Source: Cypionkella sp. (lineage in GTDB: Bacteria; Pseudomonadota; Alphaproteobacteria; Rhodobacterales; Rhodobacteraceae). From it: a stretch of DNA of 35,673 bases. Positions 8,417-16,337 of the stretch are shown here, piece after piece. The position numbers and the translations under genes were made by a program. The first letter of the stretch is position 1. Each line of letters begins with the position of its first letter. The stretch is from contig JALOTC010000030.1 of NCBI GenBank assembly GCA_025458085.1, positions 1 to 35,673 on the forward strand, in the 5' to 3' direction. A model generated the notes under the pieces. The model searched no databases, had not been told where the DNA came from, and was given only the letters and a program-made list of their open reading frames with translations.

Positions 8417-9109
8417 ATGACCATGCTTGGAACCTTCCTCAAGCCGATGCACCCCGAAGGCTATAAATTCGTGGGGATCTTTGCCGCCATTACCCTGATC
8501 CTGTTCCTGATCTGGGAACCTTTGGGGTGGCTGGGCGTGGGCCTGACGGTCTGGTGCTATTACTTCTTTCGGGATCCAAAGCGCGCGGTGCCGCAGGGCG
8601 CGGGTCTGATCGTCTCCCCCGCTGACGGCGTGGTGTCTTTGATCGAACGCGCCGTGCCGCCGGCCGAACTGGGCATGGGGCCGGACCCTTTGCTGCGCGT
8701 GTCGGTGTTCATGTCGGTGTTCAATTGCCATGTGAACCGCGCGCCTGTGGCGGGGGTGATCGGGGCCATGAGCTATCGGCCCGGCAAGTTCCTCAATGCC
8801 TCGCTTGACAAAGCATCCGAAGATAATGAGCGGAATTCGCTGCGCATTGACCTGCCCGATGGCCGCCAGATTGCCGTGGTCCAAATCGCCGGTCTGGTCG
8901 CGCGGCGAATCATGTGGTGGGTGAGCGAAGGGCAGGGGGTGCGTACGGGCGAACGCTTTGGGCTGATCCGCTTTGGCTCACGCCTTGATGTCTATCTGCC
9001 CGAAGGCGTCGCCCCGCAGGTCGCACTGGGCCAGACGATGGTGGCGGGTGAAACCGTGCTGGCCGTGCTGGGCCGCGACTTGCCGCAAACCGTGGGCCGG
9101 ATGGAATGA
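8417..9109 (+). CDS. psd: Phosphatidylserine decarboxylase (short type)
   Basis: Decarboxylates phosphatidylserine to phosphatidylethanolamine in the inner membrane. At 230 aa it has two N-terminal hydrophobic stretches (about 17-50), [23 protein letters not shown], and the self-cleavage site RFGSR. Cleavage between Gly187 and Ser188 would create the pyruvoyl cofactor on the new alpha chain. This is the short form (about 230 aa) with a GS site rather than the longer LGST form of E. coli. Its stop overlaps the pssA start (ATGA), so the two are co-translated. It appears intact. Confidence 0.92.
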   Translation: MTMLGTFLKPMHPEGYKFVGIFAAITLILFLIWEPLGWLGVGLTVWCYYFFRDPKRAVPQGAGLIVSPADGVVSLIERAVPPAELGMGPDPLLRVSVFMSVFNCHVNRAPVAGVIGAMSYRPGKFLNASLDKASEDNERNSLRIDLPDGRQIAVVQIAGLVARRIMWWVSEGQGVRTGERFGLIRFGSRLDVYLPEGVAPQVALGQTMVAGETVLAVLGRDLPQTVGRME

Positions 9110-9876
9110 CCGACGAGCCGCCGCCCAGCCCGCTGCCCCCCCCTCCGCGGCGGCGGATGCACATCTTTCAACTTCTGCCCAACCTGATTTCCATCCTTGC
9201 GCTCTGTTCCGGCCTGACCGCGATCCGCTTTGCGGTGGAAGGCCAGTTCGGCATGGCTGTCGGTCTGATCGGGCTTGCCGCTGCGCTGGACGGCATCGAC
9301 GGGCGGCTCGCGCGGATGCTGAAATCCGAAAGCGCAATTGGCGCGGAACTCGACAGTCTGTGTGATCTGGTGAATTTTGGCGTCACGCCGGCGCTGGTGC
9401 TGTATTACTGGGGCCTCAGTGGCGATACCTCGCTGGGCTGGATCGCGGTCTTGATCTTTGCTGTCTCCACCATGCTGCGCCTTGCGCGGTTCAACGTTGG
9501 CAATAAAGTGGCTGAGGGTGAAGAAAAGCCAAAGGGCTTTGTCGGCGTGCCGTCCCCCGCCGGGGCGATGCTGGCCTTGGGACCGATCTATCTGACCTAT
9601 GCCTTCGGCCCCGCCTTTCAGCCGCCGGATTTTGCCGTGGCACTGTGGATGGTGTTTGTCGGCGGATTGATGATCAGCCGTATCCCGACCCCAAGCTTCA
9701 AGGGCGTGCGGATTTATGCCGAGAATGCACGCTACATCCTGATCGGCTCTGTTGCTTTGGTTGCGGCGCTTCTGACATATCCGTGGGTGACACTGCTTTT
9801 GCTTGATCTTTTCTACCTGGGGGCGATTGTGGTGGTCTGGCGCCGCAGTGCAAAATCCCTCAGGAGTGTTGTCTGA
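9106..9876 (+). CDS. pssA: CDP-diacylglycerol--serine O-phosphatidyltransferase
   Basis: Makes phosphatidylserine from CDP-diacylglycerol and serine. This integral membrane protein of 256 aa has the complete CDP-alcohol phosphotransferase signature: D65-G66, A69-R70, G79, D83 and D87 in the exact DG-x2-AR-x8-G-x3-D-x3-D spacing. The first 18 residues are proline- and arginine-rich and cytoplasmic, followed by several membrane segments. It overlaps psd by 4 bases and lies one base before pmtA. The three genes supply consecutive steps of phospholipid head-group synthesis. Confidence 0.92.
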   Translation: MTDEPPPSPLPPPPRRRMHIFQLLPNLISILALCSGLTAIRFAVEGQFGMAVGLIGLAAALDGIDGRLARMLKSESAIGAELDSLCDLVNFGVTPALVLYYWGLSGDTSLGWIAVLIFAVSTMLRLARFNVGNKVAEGEEKPKGFVGVPSPAGAMLALGPIYLTYAFGPAFQPPDFAVALWMVFVGGLMISRIPTPSFKGVRIYAENARYILIGSVALVAALLTYPWVTLLLLDLFYLGAIVVVWRRSAKSLRSVV

Positions 9877-9877
9877 C

Positions 9878-10501
9878 ATGGAATTGAATGACGTCCGCAA
9901 GTCCTATGCCCGTTGGGCTCCGATTTATGACCGTACCTTTGGCCAGATCACCCGCGCTGGCCGCAGGCGTGCGGCGGATGTTCTGAACGGTCTTGGTGGG
10001 CGGATTTTGGAAGTCGGCGTCGGCACTGGCCTGTCCCTTCCGTCCTATCGCCCTGACGTCTCTGTCACCGGGATCGATGCCAGTGCCGATATGCTGGAAA
10101 AAGCGCGCGAAAAGGTGGCCGAACTCGGCCTGAAGAATGTCGAGGCTCTGCGCCTGATGGATGCCCGTGCCATGGACTTCCCTGATGCATGCTTTGACCA
10201 TATCAGTGCGCTTCATATCATGTCGGTCGTGCCAGAGCCGGAGCGGGTGATGGCCGAAATGGCGCGCGTTCTGCGCCCCGGCGGGACGATTGTGATCGTC
10301 AACCATTTTGCCCGCGACCCCGAAGAAAAAGGCGCACTCCCGGTGCTTGAACGGATGGCGGCGCCTTTTGCCGCGCTTTTGGGGTGGCATTCTGATTTCT
10401 CGCGTGCCCATGTCAGCCGCACACCGGGCCTGCGTCTGATCGAGGAAATGCATCTGCCACCCTTTGGGATGATGACGCTGCTACGCTTCCGCAAGGACTG
10501 A
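9878..10501 (+). CDS. pmtA: Phosphatidylethanolamine N-methyltransferase (Rhodobacter PmtA type)
   Basis: SAM-dependent methyltransferase, 207 aa, expected to methylate phosphatidylethanolamine three times to phosphatidylcholine. It has the class I SAM-binding motif ILEVGVGTGLSLP (43-55), GIDASADML as the acidic second strand, and VLRPGGTIVIVNHF. The N-terminal DVRKSYARWAPIYDRTFG resembles R. sphaeroides PmtA. The ATG at 9878 is one base after the pssA stop, with CAGGAGTG inside the pssA end as the ribosome site; the open frame upstream lies inside pssA. The neighbours strongly support the assignment over the related ubiquinone methyltransferases. Confidence 0.87.
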   Translation: MELNDVRKSYARWAPIYDRTFGQITRAGRRRAADVLNGLGGRILEVGVGTGLSLPSYRPDVSVTGIDASADMLEKAREKVAELGLKNVEALRLMDARAMDFPDACFDHISALHIMSVVPEPERVMAEMARVLRPGGTIVIVNHFARDPEEKGALPVLERMAAPFAALLGWHSDFSRAHVSRTPGLRLIEEMHLPPFGMMTLLRFRKD

Positions 10502-10563
10502 TCCCCCTTTCGCCGGCTGCTTCAAGCCGTTAGCCTTGGCTGAATGACTGGGGGGACGTCTTG

Positions 10564-11556
10564 ATGAAAACCATCCGCTGGGGAATTCTGGGCGCTGCGA
10601 AATTTGCGCGCGACCATATGGCGCCTGCCATTCACGCGGCAGAAGGGGCAGAACTTGTGGCCTTGGCCACATCGGACCCTGCCAAGGCTGCCGGCTTTTC
10701 CGCCTTTTGCCCCAGCCTTCGGCTGCACGAAAGCTATGATGCTTTGCTGGCGGACCCCGGCGTGGATGCGGTTTATATCCCCTTGCCCAACCATCTGCAT
10801 GTGGAGTGGACGCTCAAAGCAGTGGCCGCAGGCAAGCATGTGCTGTGCGAAAAGCCTATCGCCCTGCAAGCGACCGAGATCGACCGCCTGATCGCCGCCC
10901 GCGACGCAAGTGGGCTTTTGGTGGCCGAAGCCTTCATGATCCTCCACCATCCGCAATGGCACCGTGCCAAGGAATGGCTGGAGGCGGGCGAGATCGGGAC
11001 CCTGCGCCATGTCGACGCAGCCTTCAGCTATAACAACGAGGCTGAACCCGGCAATATTCGCAATCGCACAGAGACGGGCGGGGGCAGCCTTCCAGATATC
11101 GGGGTCTATACCTTTGGCTCCGTCCGGTTCGTGACTGAGGCAGAACCCGAGGCATTGCAAGCCCGCATCCGGCGCGAAAACGGGGTCGAGGTCTTTGCGC
11201 AGGTCTGGGGCACGATGGTGGGCGCTGGGCGACGTTTTACTTATGGTTCAATGACCTCCATGCGACTCTTCAACCGGCAGGAGGTTGTGTTCCAAGGGGA
11301 TCGCGGCATGATCCGTGTGAGTTCTGCGCCCTTTAACGCCAATGTCCATGATCTTGCCGAAGTCGAATTGCACCGGCCGGGACAGCGGGTGGTGACGGAT
11401 CGGTTCCCAACCGCGAACCAGTACAAGCTTCAGGTGGAGGCCTTTGGGCGGAGCCTGCGCGATGGTCTGCCCTATCCCTGCCCGCTGGAATTCGTGCGGG
11501 GAACACAGGCCATGATCGATAGGGTGCATCAAGTGGCACTGGACATCTCGCTCTGA
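10564..11556 (+). CDS. Gfo/Idh/MocA family NAD(P)-dependent oxidoreductase
   Basis: Dehydrogenase of 330 aa with an N-terminal Rossmann domain (TIRWGILGAAKFARDH), the VDAVYIPLPNHLH segment and the family CEKPIAL motif containing the catalytic-region Lys near residue 95. The C-terminal half has the usual alpha/beta substrate domain (GGGSLPDIGVYTFGSVRF). I place the start at the ATG at 10564; a TTG directly before it at 10561 is also possible. The substrate is unknown; members act on sugars, inositols and related polyols or dihydrodiols. Flanking gaps of 62 and 73 bases suggest a separate transcription unit. No sugar-transport genes are nearby to narrow the role. Confidence 0.83.
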   Translation: MKTIRWGILGAAKFARDHMAPAIHAAEGAELVALATSDPAKAAGFSAFCPSLRLHESYDALLADPGVDAVYIPLPNHLHVEWTLKAVAAGKHVLCEKPIALQATEIDRLIAARDASGLLVAEAFMILHHPQWHRAKEWLEAGEIGTLRHVDAAFSYNNEAEPGNIRNRTETGGGSLPDIGVYTFGSVRFVTEAEPEALQARIRRENGVEVFAQVWGTMVGAGRRFTYGSMTSMRLFNRQEVVFQGDRGMIRVSSAPFNANVHDLAEVELHRPGQRVVTDRFPTANQYKLQVEAFGRSLRDGLPYPCPLEFVRGTQAMIDRVHQVALDISL

Positions 11557-11629
11557 AATTGCACAGTCTAGTGCGGTGGTATGTACTCCACCTCCGCCCG
11601 TTTTGGCGGCACCTTGAAGGACCTTTGCC

Positions 11630-12472
11630 GTGACCCGGTCCCGCCTGCCCGACATGGACGATCCTGAATTGGCGCGTGTCACCGATACGGGCCTGCCGTT
11701 CGAGACGGCGCTGAATGCATCGCAGGTGCAGCTTCTGGCGCAAGAGGTGATCTTGCGGGTTGCGGCGCAGGCACGGGAATTGCGGGCCGAAGCGCGGCTG
11801 GCAAGCGTGGCGCGCGTGGAGCATCTGGCCGAGGCTCTTTTGGCCCCCGCACCGGATGATACGGCCGCCGGTTTGGTGCGCGATGCGCGACTGGCGGGGA
11901 TGGCTGCGGATACGCTCTATCACGGTTTGCTGGCCGGGGCGGTCAAGACGATCGGGCAGGCCTGGAGTCGGGGTGAGGTCGCGCTGCCCGATGTGATGCG
12001 TGCCTCGGGCCGGGTCTGGCGGATCATGCGGGACCTGCGCGATGTCTTTGTGGAGATCACCGCGCGCAAGCCCGGGCAGCGGGCCGTACTGGCGCTGTGT
12101 CCGGGGGAGTGCCACACGATCGGCCTGACGATGACGGCTGATGATCTACGCCGTCGGGGCTGGGAGATCGAGCTTTTGATGGGTTATGACGACGAAGGCC
12201 TGATCGAAAGGCTGGAGGAATCTCTGCCCACGACTGTGGCGATTGCCGCGACGAATGATGATCTGGCCCTGCCCTTGGCCCGAACCATCGTGGCGATCCG
12301 CGCGCATTTGCCGGGGGTCTGGGTGCTTTTGGGCGGGCAGATCGTGGTCAGTGTGCCCGATATCCTGAACATATCCGGTGCGGATGCCATGGCCAATTCA
12401 GCCGATGATGCCGAACGCGCAATGCTGGACCATTTCGCCGAGCTTGAGGCGCGGCGCACCAATCGGCTGTGA
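11630..12472 (+). CDS. Cobalamin-binding-domain regulator (PpaA/AerR-like)
   Basis: A 280-residue soluble protein. Residues about 85-145 resemble the helical cap of B12-binding proteins (LLAGAVKTIGQAWSRGEVAL). Residues 150-270 form a B12-binding Rossmann-like domain opening with GECHTIGLTMTADDLRRRGW; E160-C161-H162-x2-G165 matches the ExHxxG form of the cobalamin lower-ligand motif. There is no recognisable DNA-binding domain, so it resembles PpaA/AerR-type regulators rather than CarH/LitR. The E-H pair expected nine residues after the cap Trp (W112) in light sensors is V-M here. The start is a GTG at 11630 preceded by GAAGGA. The DksA-like gene follows after 9 bases, probably in one operon. 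A role in B12- or light-linked gene control is inference. Confidence 0.72.
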   Translation: MTRSRLPDMDDPELARVTDTGLPFETALNASQVQLLAQEVILRVAAQARELRAEARLASVARVEHLAEALLAPAPDDTAAGLVRDARLAGMAADTLYHGLLAGAVKTIGQAWSRGEVALPDVMRASGRVWRIMRDLRDVFVEITARKPGQRAVLALCPGECHTIGLTMTADDLRRRGWEIELLMGYDDEGLIERLEESLPTTVAIAATNDDLALPLARTIVAIRAHLPGVWVLLGGQIVVSVPDILNISGADAMANSADDAERAMLDHFAELEARRTNRL

Positions 12473-12481
12473 GGGGCGGCG

Positions 12482-12763
12482 ATGGCGGGCGGATGGGCGC
12501 GTGATGGCGCGGTGCAAGAGCAGATCGACGCTTCGATCGAGGATGAGCTGGCCCGCCTGCGTGCGCGTCCGCCCCTGCAAGGGGAAAGCCTGTCGGAATG
12601 TGCTGAATGTGGCGACGATATCCCGGCCGCGCGCCAAGCCGCGCTGCCGGGGGTGAAGCTTTGCCTTGCCTGTCAGGTGGCCCGCGACGCACAAAGAAAA
12701 ACCCGCCCCGGCGCGGGTCGAAGGATAGTCAGTTGCGCTGACGCCACGCCACCTTTGGGTTGA
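12482..12763 (+). CDS. DksA/TraR-family zinc-finger protein (YbiI-like), C-terminus frameshifted
   Basis: Small C4 zinc-finger protein of the DksA/TraR family. The opening AGGWARDGAVQEQIDASIED closely follows E. coli YbiI. The zinc finger uses C-x2-C (ECAEC) and, 17 residues on, C-x2-C (CLAC). As read it ends IVSCADATPPLG at 12763, but another frame at 12715-12741 encodes GSKDSQLR and a stop, the conserved YbiI-type C-terminus. Relatives usually have YNRRGSKDSQLR. A 16-base deletion between two GCGGG repeats would convert a normal ending into the observed one; the earlier repeat is seen and the later one is inferred. The finger is intact, so the protein may still work. A minus-strand terminator sits inside its 3' end. 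It shares an operon with the B12-binding regulator. Confidence 0.78.
   Translation: MAGGWARDGAVQEQIDASIEDELARLRARPPLQGESLSECAECGDDIPAARQAALPGVKLCLACQVARDAQRKTRPGAGRRIVSCADATPPLG
12692..12718 (-). terminator. Intrinsic terminator reading leftward, inside the DksA-like gene
   Basis: On the minus strand ACCCGC (12718-12713), a six-base loop, GCGGGT (12706-12701) and then TTTTTCTTTG form a textbook rho-independent terminator. It would end transcripts coming from pepF (stop at 12878). It lies within the coding region of the plus-strand zinc-finger gene. Confidence 0.6.
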
Positions 12764-12788
12764 TCTTGGTCGTTTCCGTCGGTTGCAT
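12729..12788 (-). CDS. Possible 19-residue peptide just before the leftward terminator
   Basis: An ATG at 12788 opens MQPTETTKINPKVAWRQRN and stops at 12729, eleven bases before the leftward terminator stem. I do not recognise the peptide and see no convincing ribosome site. The frame is open further upstream through the hairpin element, so it could also be the tail of a lost gene or chance. It is listed because its position between a hairpin element and a strong terminator on the same strand is what a small leaderless gene or gene remnant would show. Confidence 0.2.
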   Translation of the reverse strand: MQPTETTKINPKVAWRQRN

Positions 12789-12792
12789 GAAG

Positions 12793-12853
12793 CCGGGGAG
12801 GGCTGTCTGCCCTCCCCGGACCCCTCCCGAGAGTATTTTTGCCAAGATGAAGT
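12793..12853. repeat. Hairpin intergenic element with conserved-looking tail
   Basis: A perfect ten-pair stem (CCGGGGAGGG at 12793-12802 with CCCTCCCCGG at 12810-12819, seven-base loop) is followed by ACCCCTCCCGAG, AGTATTTTTGCC and AAGATGAAG. Elements made of a GC-rich hairpin plus a CCCGAG-(G/A)-TATTTTTG-AAGATGAA tail recur between genes in many Rhodobacterales genomes (from memory, not checked). Only one copy is in this window. The hairpin with TTTTT may also act as a terminator between the convergent zinc-finger and pepF genes. Confidence 0.5.
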
Positions 12854-12877
12854 GGTGGTCGTCAGGCTTTTCGTTGG

Positions 12878-14704
12878 TCAGGCTTCCATCGCCTCCAGTT
12901 CGTCAATGAAGCCTGCAATCATACTCAGCCCCTTGTCCCAGAAGGCTGGGTCGGACAGATCGAGGCCGAAGGGGGCGAGCAGGTCTTTATGGTGTTTCGA
13001 GCCGCCAGCTTTTAGGAGTTCGAAGTACTTTTCTTCGAATTCGGGCAGCCCGCCCTGATACGCCGCATAAAGCGCATTCACCAGACCGTCGCCAAAGGCA
13101 TAGGCATAGACGTAGAAGGGCGAATGGACGAAATGCGGGATATAGGCCCAGAAGGTTTCATATCCGTCCATGAACTCAAAGGCATCGCCAAGGGACTGGG
13201 CCTGAACGCTCATCCATAGGGCGTTGATGTCATCGGGGGTCAGTTCCCCTTCGGCCCGCGCGGCGTGCAATTTGCATTCGAAATCATAAAAGGCGATCTG
13301 GCGGACGACCGTGTTGATCATATCCTCGACCTTGCCAGCCAACAGCGTCTTGCGCTCGGCAGGGGTTTTTGCGGCGTCGAGCAGTTTACGGAAGGTCAGC
13401 ATTTCGCCAAAGACGCTGGCCGTTTCGGCGAGCGTCAGAGGGGTGGAGGAGAGGAGTTCCCCCTGTCCTGCAGCCAGCACCTGATGAACGCCATGGCCGA
13501 GTTCATGGGCCAAGGTCATCACATCGCGCGGTTTGCCAAGGTAATTCAGCATGACATAGGGGTGCACGGTGCTGACCGTGGGGTGGGCGAATGCCCCCGG
13601 CGCCTTGCCGTGTTTGACGCCTGCGTCGATCCAGCCCTTTTCGAAGAAAGGTTTCGCAAGGTCAGCCATGCGCGGATCGAACGCGCCATAAGCATCGAGC
13701 ACGGTGCGGGTGGCTTCTTCCCAGCCTACGGTCCGGGGCGGCTCTAAGTTCAGAGGCGCGTTACGATCCCAGACTTGCAGACGGTCCAGCCCCATCCACT
13801 TGGCCTTGAGCCGATAGTAGCGGTGCGAGAGTTTGGGATAGGCGGCGACGACGGCATTGCGCAGTGCCTCCACCACTTCGGGTTCCACGTGGTTCGAGAG
13901 GTGCCGCCCATGCTGGGGCGAGGGCATCTTGCGCCAGCGGTCGTGGATTTCTTTCTCTTTCGCCAGGGTATTGTGGATGCGGGCGAAGAGTTTGATGTTG
14001 CGGTCAAAGACGGTTGCAAGCGCGCGGGCGGCGGCTTCGCGCTTGGTACGGTCGCTGTCGGTCAATAGGTTCAGCGTGGCTTCGAGGTTCAGCTCCTCCT
14101 CCTCGCCCGCCACAGAGAACATCAGCCCTGCCATCGTTTCGTCGAACAATTTGTTCCACGCGCTGGCCCCCACCACGCTTTCGTCATGCAGAAAGCGTTC
14201 AAGCTCATCTGAAAGCTGGTGAGGCCGCATCGCGCGCATCCGGTCGAACACCGGCTTGTATCGGGCAAGGGCGGCATTGGCGGCCAGAAGCGCCTCTAGA
14301 TGCGCGTCGTCCAGCCGGTTGAATTCAAGGCTGAAGAACACCAAGGGCGTGGTGAAGGTGGTGATTTCATCCTGACAATCGGCCATGAATTTGGCACGTT
14401 CGCTATCCATCGTGTTCTGATAGTAGCGCAGGCCCGCGTAGGACATGATCCGCCCGGCGATGATGTCGATCTTCTCATAGGCTTCGACGCAAGCAAGGAG
14501 GCCCGGCGCATCCAGCGTGGCAAGCTTGCCTTGGTAGGTGGCGGCAAAATCGGCACAGGCTTTTTCAAGCCATTCCAGATCGTCGGTCAGCGCTTTCGCA
14601 TCAGGGGCGGGGTAAAGATCGGTCAGGTCCCAATCGGGCAACTTGCCCAGACCGCCTGAGGCGGCATTGGCGTCAAAGACAGGGCGGGGCAGGGGCAGGG
14701 TCAT
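12878..14704 (-). CDS. pepF: M3-family oligoendopeptidase F
   Basis: Cytoplasmic zinc metallopeptidase that degrades short peptides, 608 aa. The zinc site is HELGH at residues 400-404 in TLAHELGHGVHQ, with the third ligand expected in the downstream ETASVFGEML helix. The N-terminal helical region and the YFELLKAGGSKHH segment near the end are typical of the PepF/M3B group. I chose the ATG at 14704 because AAAGGACG lies just upstream; an ATG five codons earlier (14719) would lie over that site. It appears intact and monocistronic, with a leftward terminator at 12692-12718. Confidence 0.9.
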   Translation of the reverse strand: MTLPLPRPVFDANAASGGLGKLPDWDLTDLYPAPDAKALTDDLEWLEKACADFAATYQGKLATLDAPGLLACVEAYEKIDIIAGRIMSYAGLRYYQNTMDSERAKFMADCQDEITTFTTPLVFFSLEFNRLDDAHLEALLAANAALARYKPVFDRMRAMRPHQLSDELERFLHDESVVGASAWNKLFDETMAGLMFSVAGEEEELNLEATLNLLTDSDRTKREAAARALATVFDRNIKLFARIHNTLAKEKEIHDRWRKMPSPQHGRHLSNHVEPEVVEALRNAVVAAYPKLSHRYYRLKAKWMGLDRLQVWDRNAPLNLEPPRTVGWEEATRTVLDAYGAFDPRMADLAKPFFEKGWIDAGVKHGKAPGAFAHPTVSTVHPYVMLNYLGKPRDVMTLAHELGHGVHQVLAAGQGELLSSTPLTLAETASVFGEMLTFRKLLDAAKTPAERKTLLAGKVEDMINTVVRQIAFYDFECKLHAARAEGELTPDDINALWMSVQAQSLGDAFEFMDGYETFWAYIPHFVHSPFYVYAYAFGDGLVNALYAAYQGGLPEFEEKYFELLKAGGSKHHKDLLAPFGLDLSDPAFWDKGLSMIAGFIDELEAMEA

Positions 14705-14781
14705 GGGACGTCCTTTCATTCGTTACCGCACATCTAGGGCGGGCGATGGGCAAAGTGCAACCGCCCGCGCGGGGCTTGGCT

Positions 14782-16337
14782 TCACGACTGCGCCACGCGC
14801 AGCAATGCGCGCAGGCTGTCGATCGTGTCGATCTGATCCGGCGTCTTGTCACGCCGCCAGCGGACCATGCGGGGAAAGCGCAGCGCGATGCCACTCTTGT
14901 GGCGCGGGCTTTCCTGAATCCCTTCAAAGGCCAGTTCAAAGACCAGTTCCGGCGGCACGCGGCGCACGGGGCCAAAGCGTTCCAGCGTATGCTTCTGCAC
15001 CCAGCGGGTGATTTCGGCAAATTCCGCGTCCGTCAGGCCGGAATAGGCCTTGGCAAAGGGGACAAGGTCGTTGCCATCCCGGACTGCAAAGGTGAAATCG
15101 GTGTAAAGGTTCGCGCGCCGCCCGTGGCCTGCTTGGGCATAAATCATCACCGCATCAACGGAATAGGGGTCGATCTTCCATTTCCACCAATCGCCCCGCT
15201 TGCGCCCAACGTGATAGGACGAGGTCAAACGCTTCAGCATCAGCCCTTCGGTGCCCGTCTCACGCGCAGTGCTGCGGGCGGCAGCAAGAGCTGTCCAGTC
15301 GGGCGCTGCAACGCGGGGCGAAGGGGCAAGCGGCAGGTTGGGAGGAAGGCGCAGGAGCAGCGCCTCCATCCGCGCGCGGCGCGTGGATAGGGGGAGGGGG
15401 CGCAGGTCCTGACCGTTTTCTTCCAGCAGGTCATAGGCCAGCATCCGCGCTGGTGCCTCGGTCAGGAGTTTGCGCGGCACGGTCTTGCGCCCGATGCGCT
15501 TTTGCAGATCGGCAAAGGGCAGGGGGGCATTGTCGCGCCAGCCAAGCACTTCACCATCCAGCACCGTGCCGGGGGGAAGGAAATCGGCCAAGGGCGCGAA
15601 TTCGGGGAAACGGTCAGTGATGAGTTCTTCCCCCCGCGACCACAGCGCAAAGGCGCCGGGTCGAGTGACGAGCTGCCCCCGGATACCATCCCATTTCCAT
15701 TCGGCGAGCCAGTCGGCGACGGGGCCAAGGCTTTCGGGCGCATCCTCCAAGGGCGCGGCAAGGGCAAAGGGATAAGGCCGGGCATCGCCAGTGTCTTGGG
15801 TAGCCCCCTTGCCGGTGACAAGCGCCTCGAAGGTGATGCGCGCCGGGTCCCAATCGCCCATCAGGCGGTGGGCGAGGGTGGCTTCCTCCTCCCCCGTCGC
15901 CTGGGCCAGCGCGCGGACCATCAGCCCTTGGCTGACACCCATGCGAAAGCCCCCGGTCAGGAGTTTGTTGAAGAGAAAGCGTTCCTCTGGGCCAAGGCTT
16001 GCCCAAGCCTCTGCCACAAACGCGCGGCGCGCGGCCTCGGGTTGGCCGGTCAGGGCGATCAGGCGGCGGAGCGTGGCGTCTAGACCGGGGTCGGCTGCTT
16101 GTAACGCGGGTGGCAAAAGCCGCGCGATTGTTTCGGCCAAATCGCCCGCCACGGCATAGCTTTCCTCGAACAGCCAGAGCGGAATACCTGCCGCATCGGA
16201 CGCCCAAAGGCGAAGTTCGGTGCTGTTCACCACCCGTTTGGGCCTGCGGTGCGGAAATAGCTGGCCAAAGCCATAGTCTTGGCCCCGGTTTTGGTGGTGG
16301 TGTCCAGTTCCGAAAAAAGGGCAGCAAAGGCCTTCAT
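14782..16337 (-). pseudogene. ATP-dependent DNA ligase (exonuclease-linked type), frameshifted near N-terminus
   Basis: Would seal DNA nicks using ATP. The gene starts at the ATG at 16337, overlapping the exonuclease stop (ATGA). The first frame reads MKAFAALFSELDTTTKTGAK and continues to YFRTAGPNGW with a stop at 16227, after 36 codons. The rest of the ligase continues in another frame from about 16245 (PKRVVNSTELRLW) to 14782. It has the adenylation motif EWKWDGIRG with the nucleophilic Lys, DGEVLGW, TEGLMLKR and the C-terminal FELAFEGI and SGIALRFPR segments of the OB domain. Relatives have about 13 more residues between AGP and RRPKR. GCAGGCCC (16247-16240) reads correctly in both frames, so a repeat-bounded deletion of 3n+1 bases is the simplest account. 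An intact product would be about 530 aa. Confidence 0.87.
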
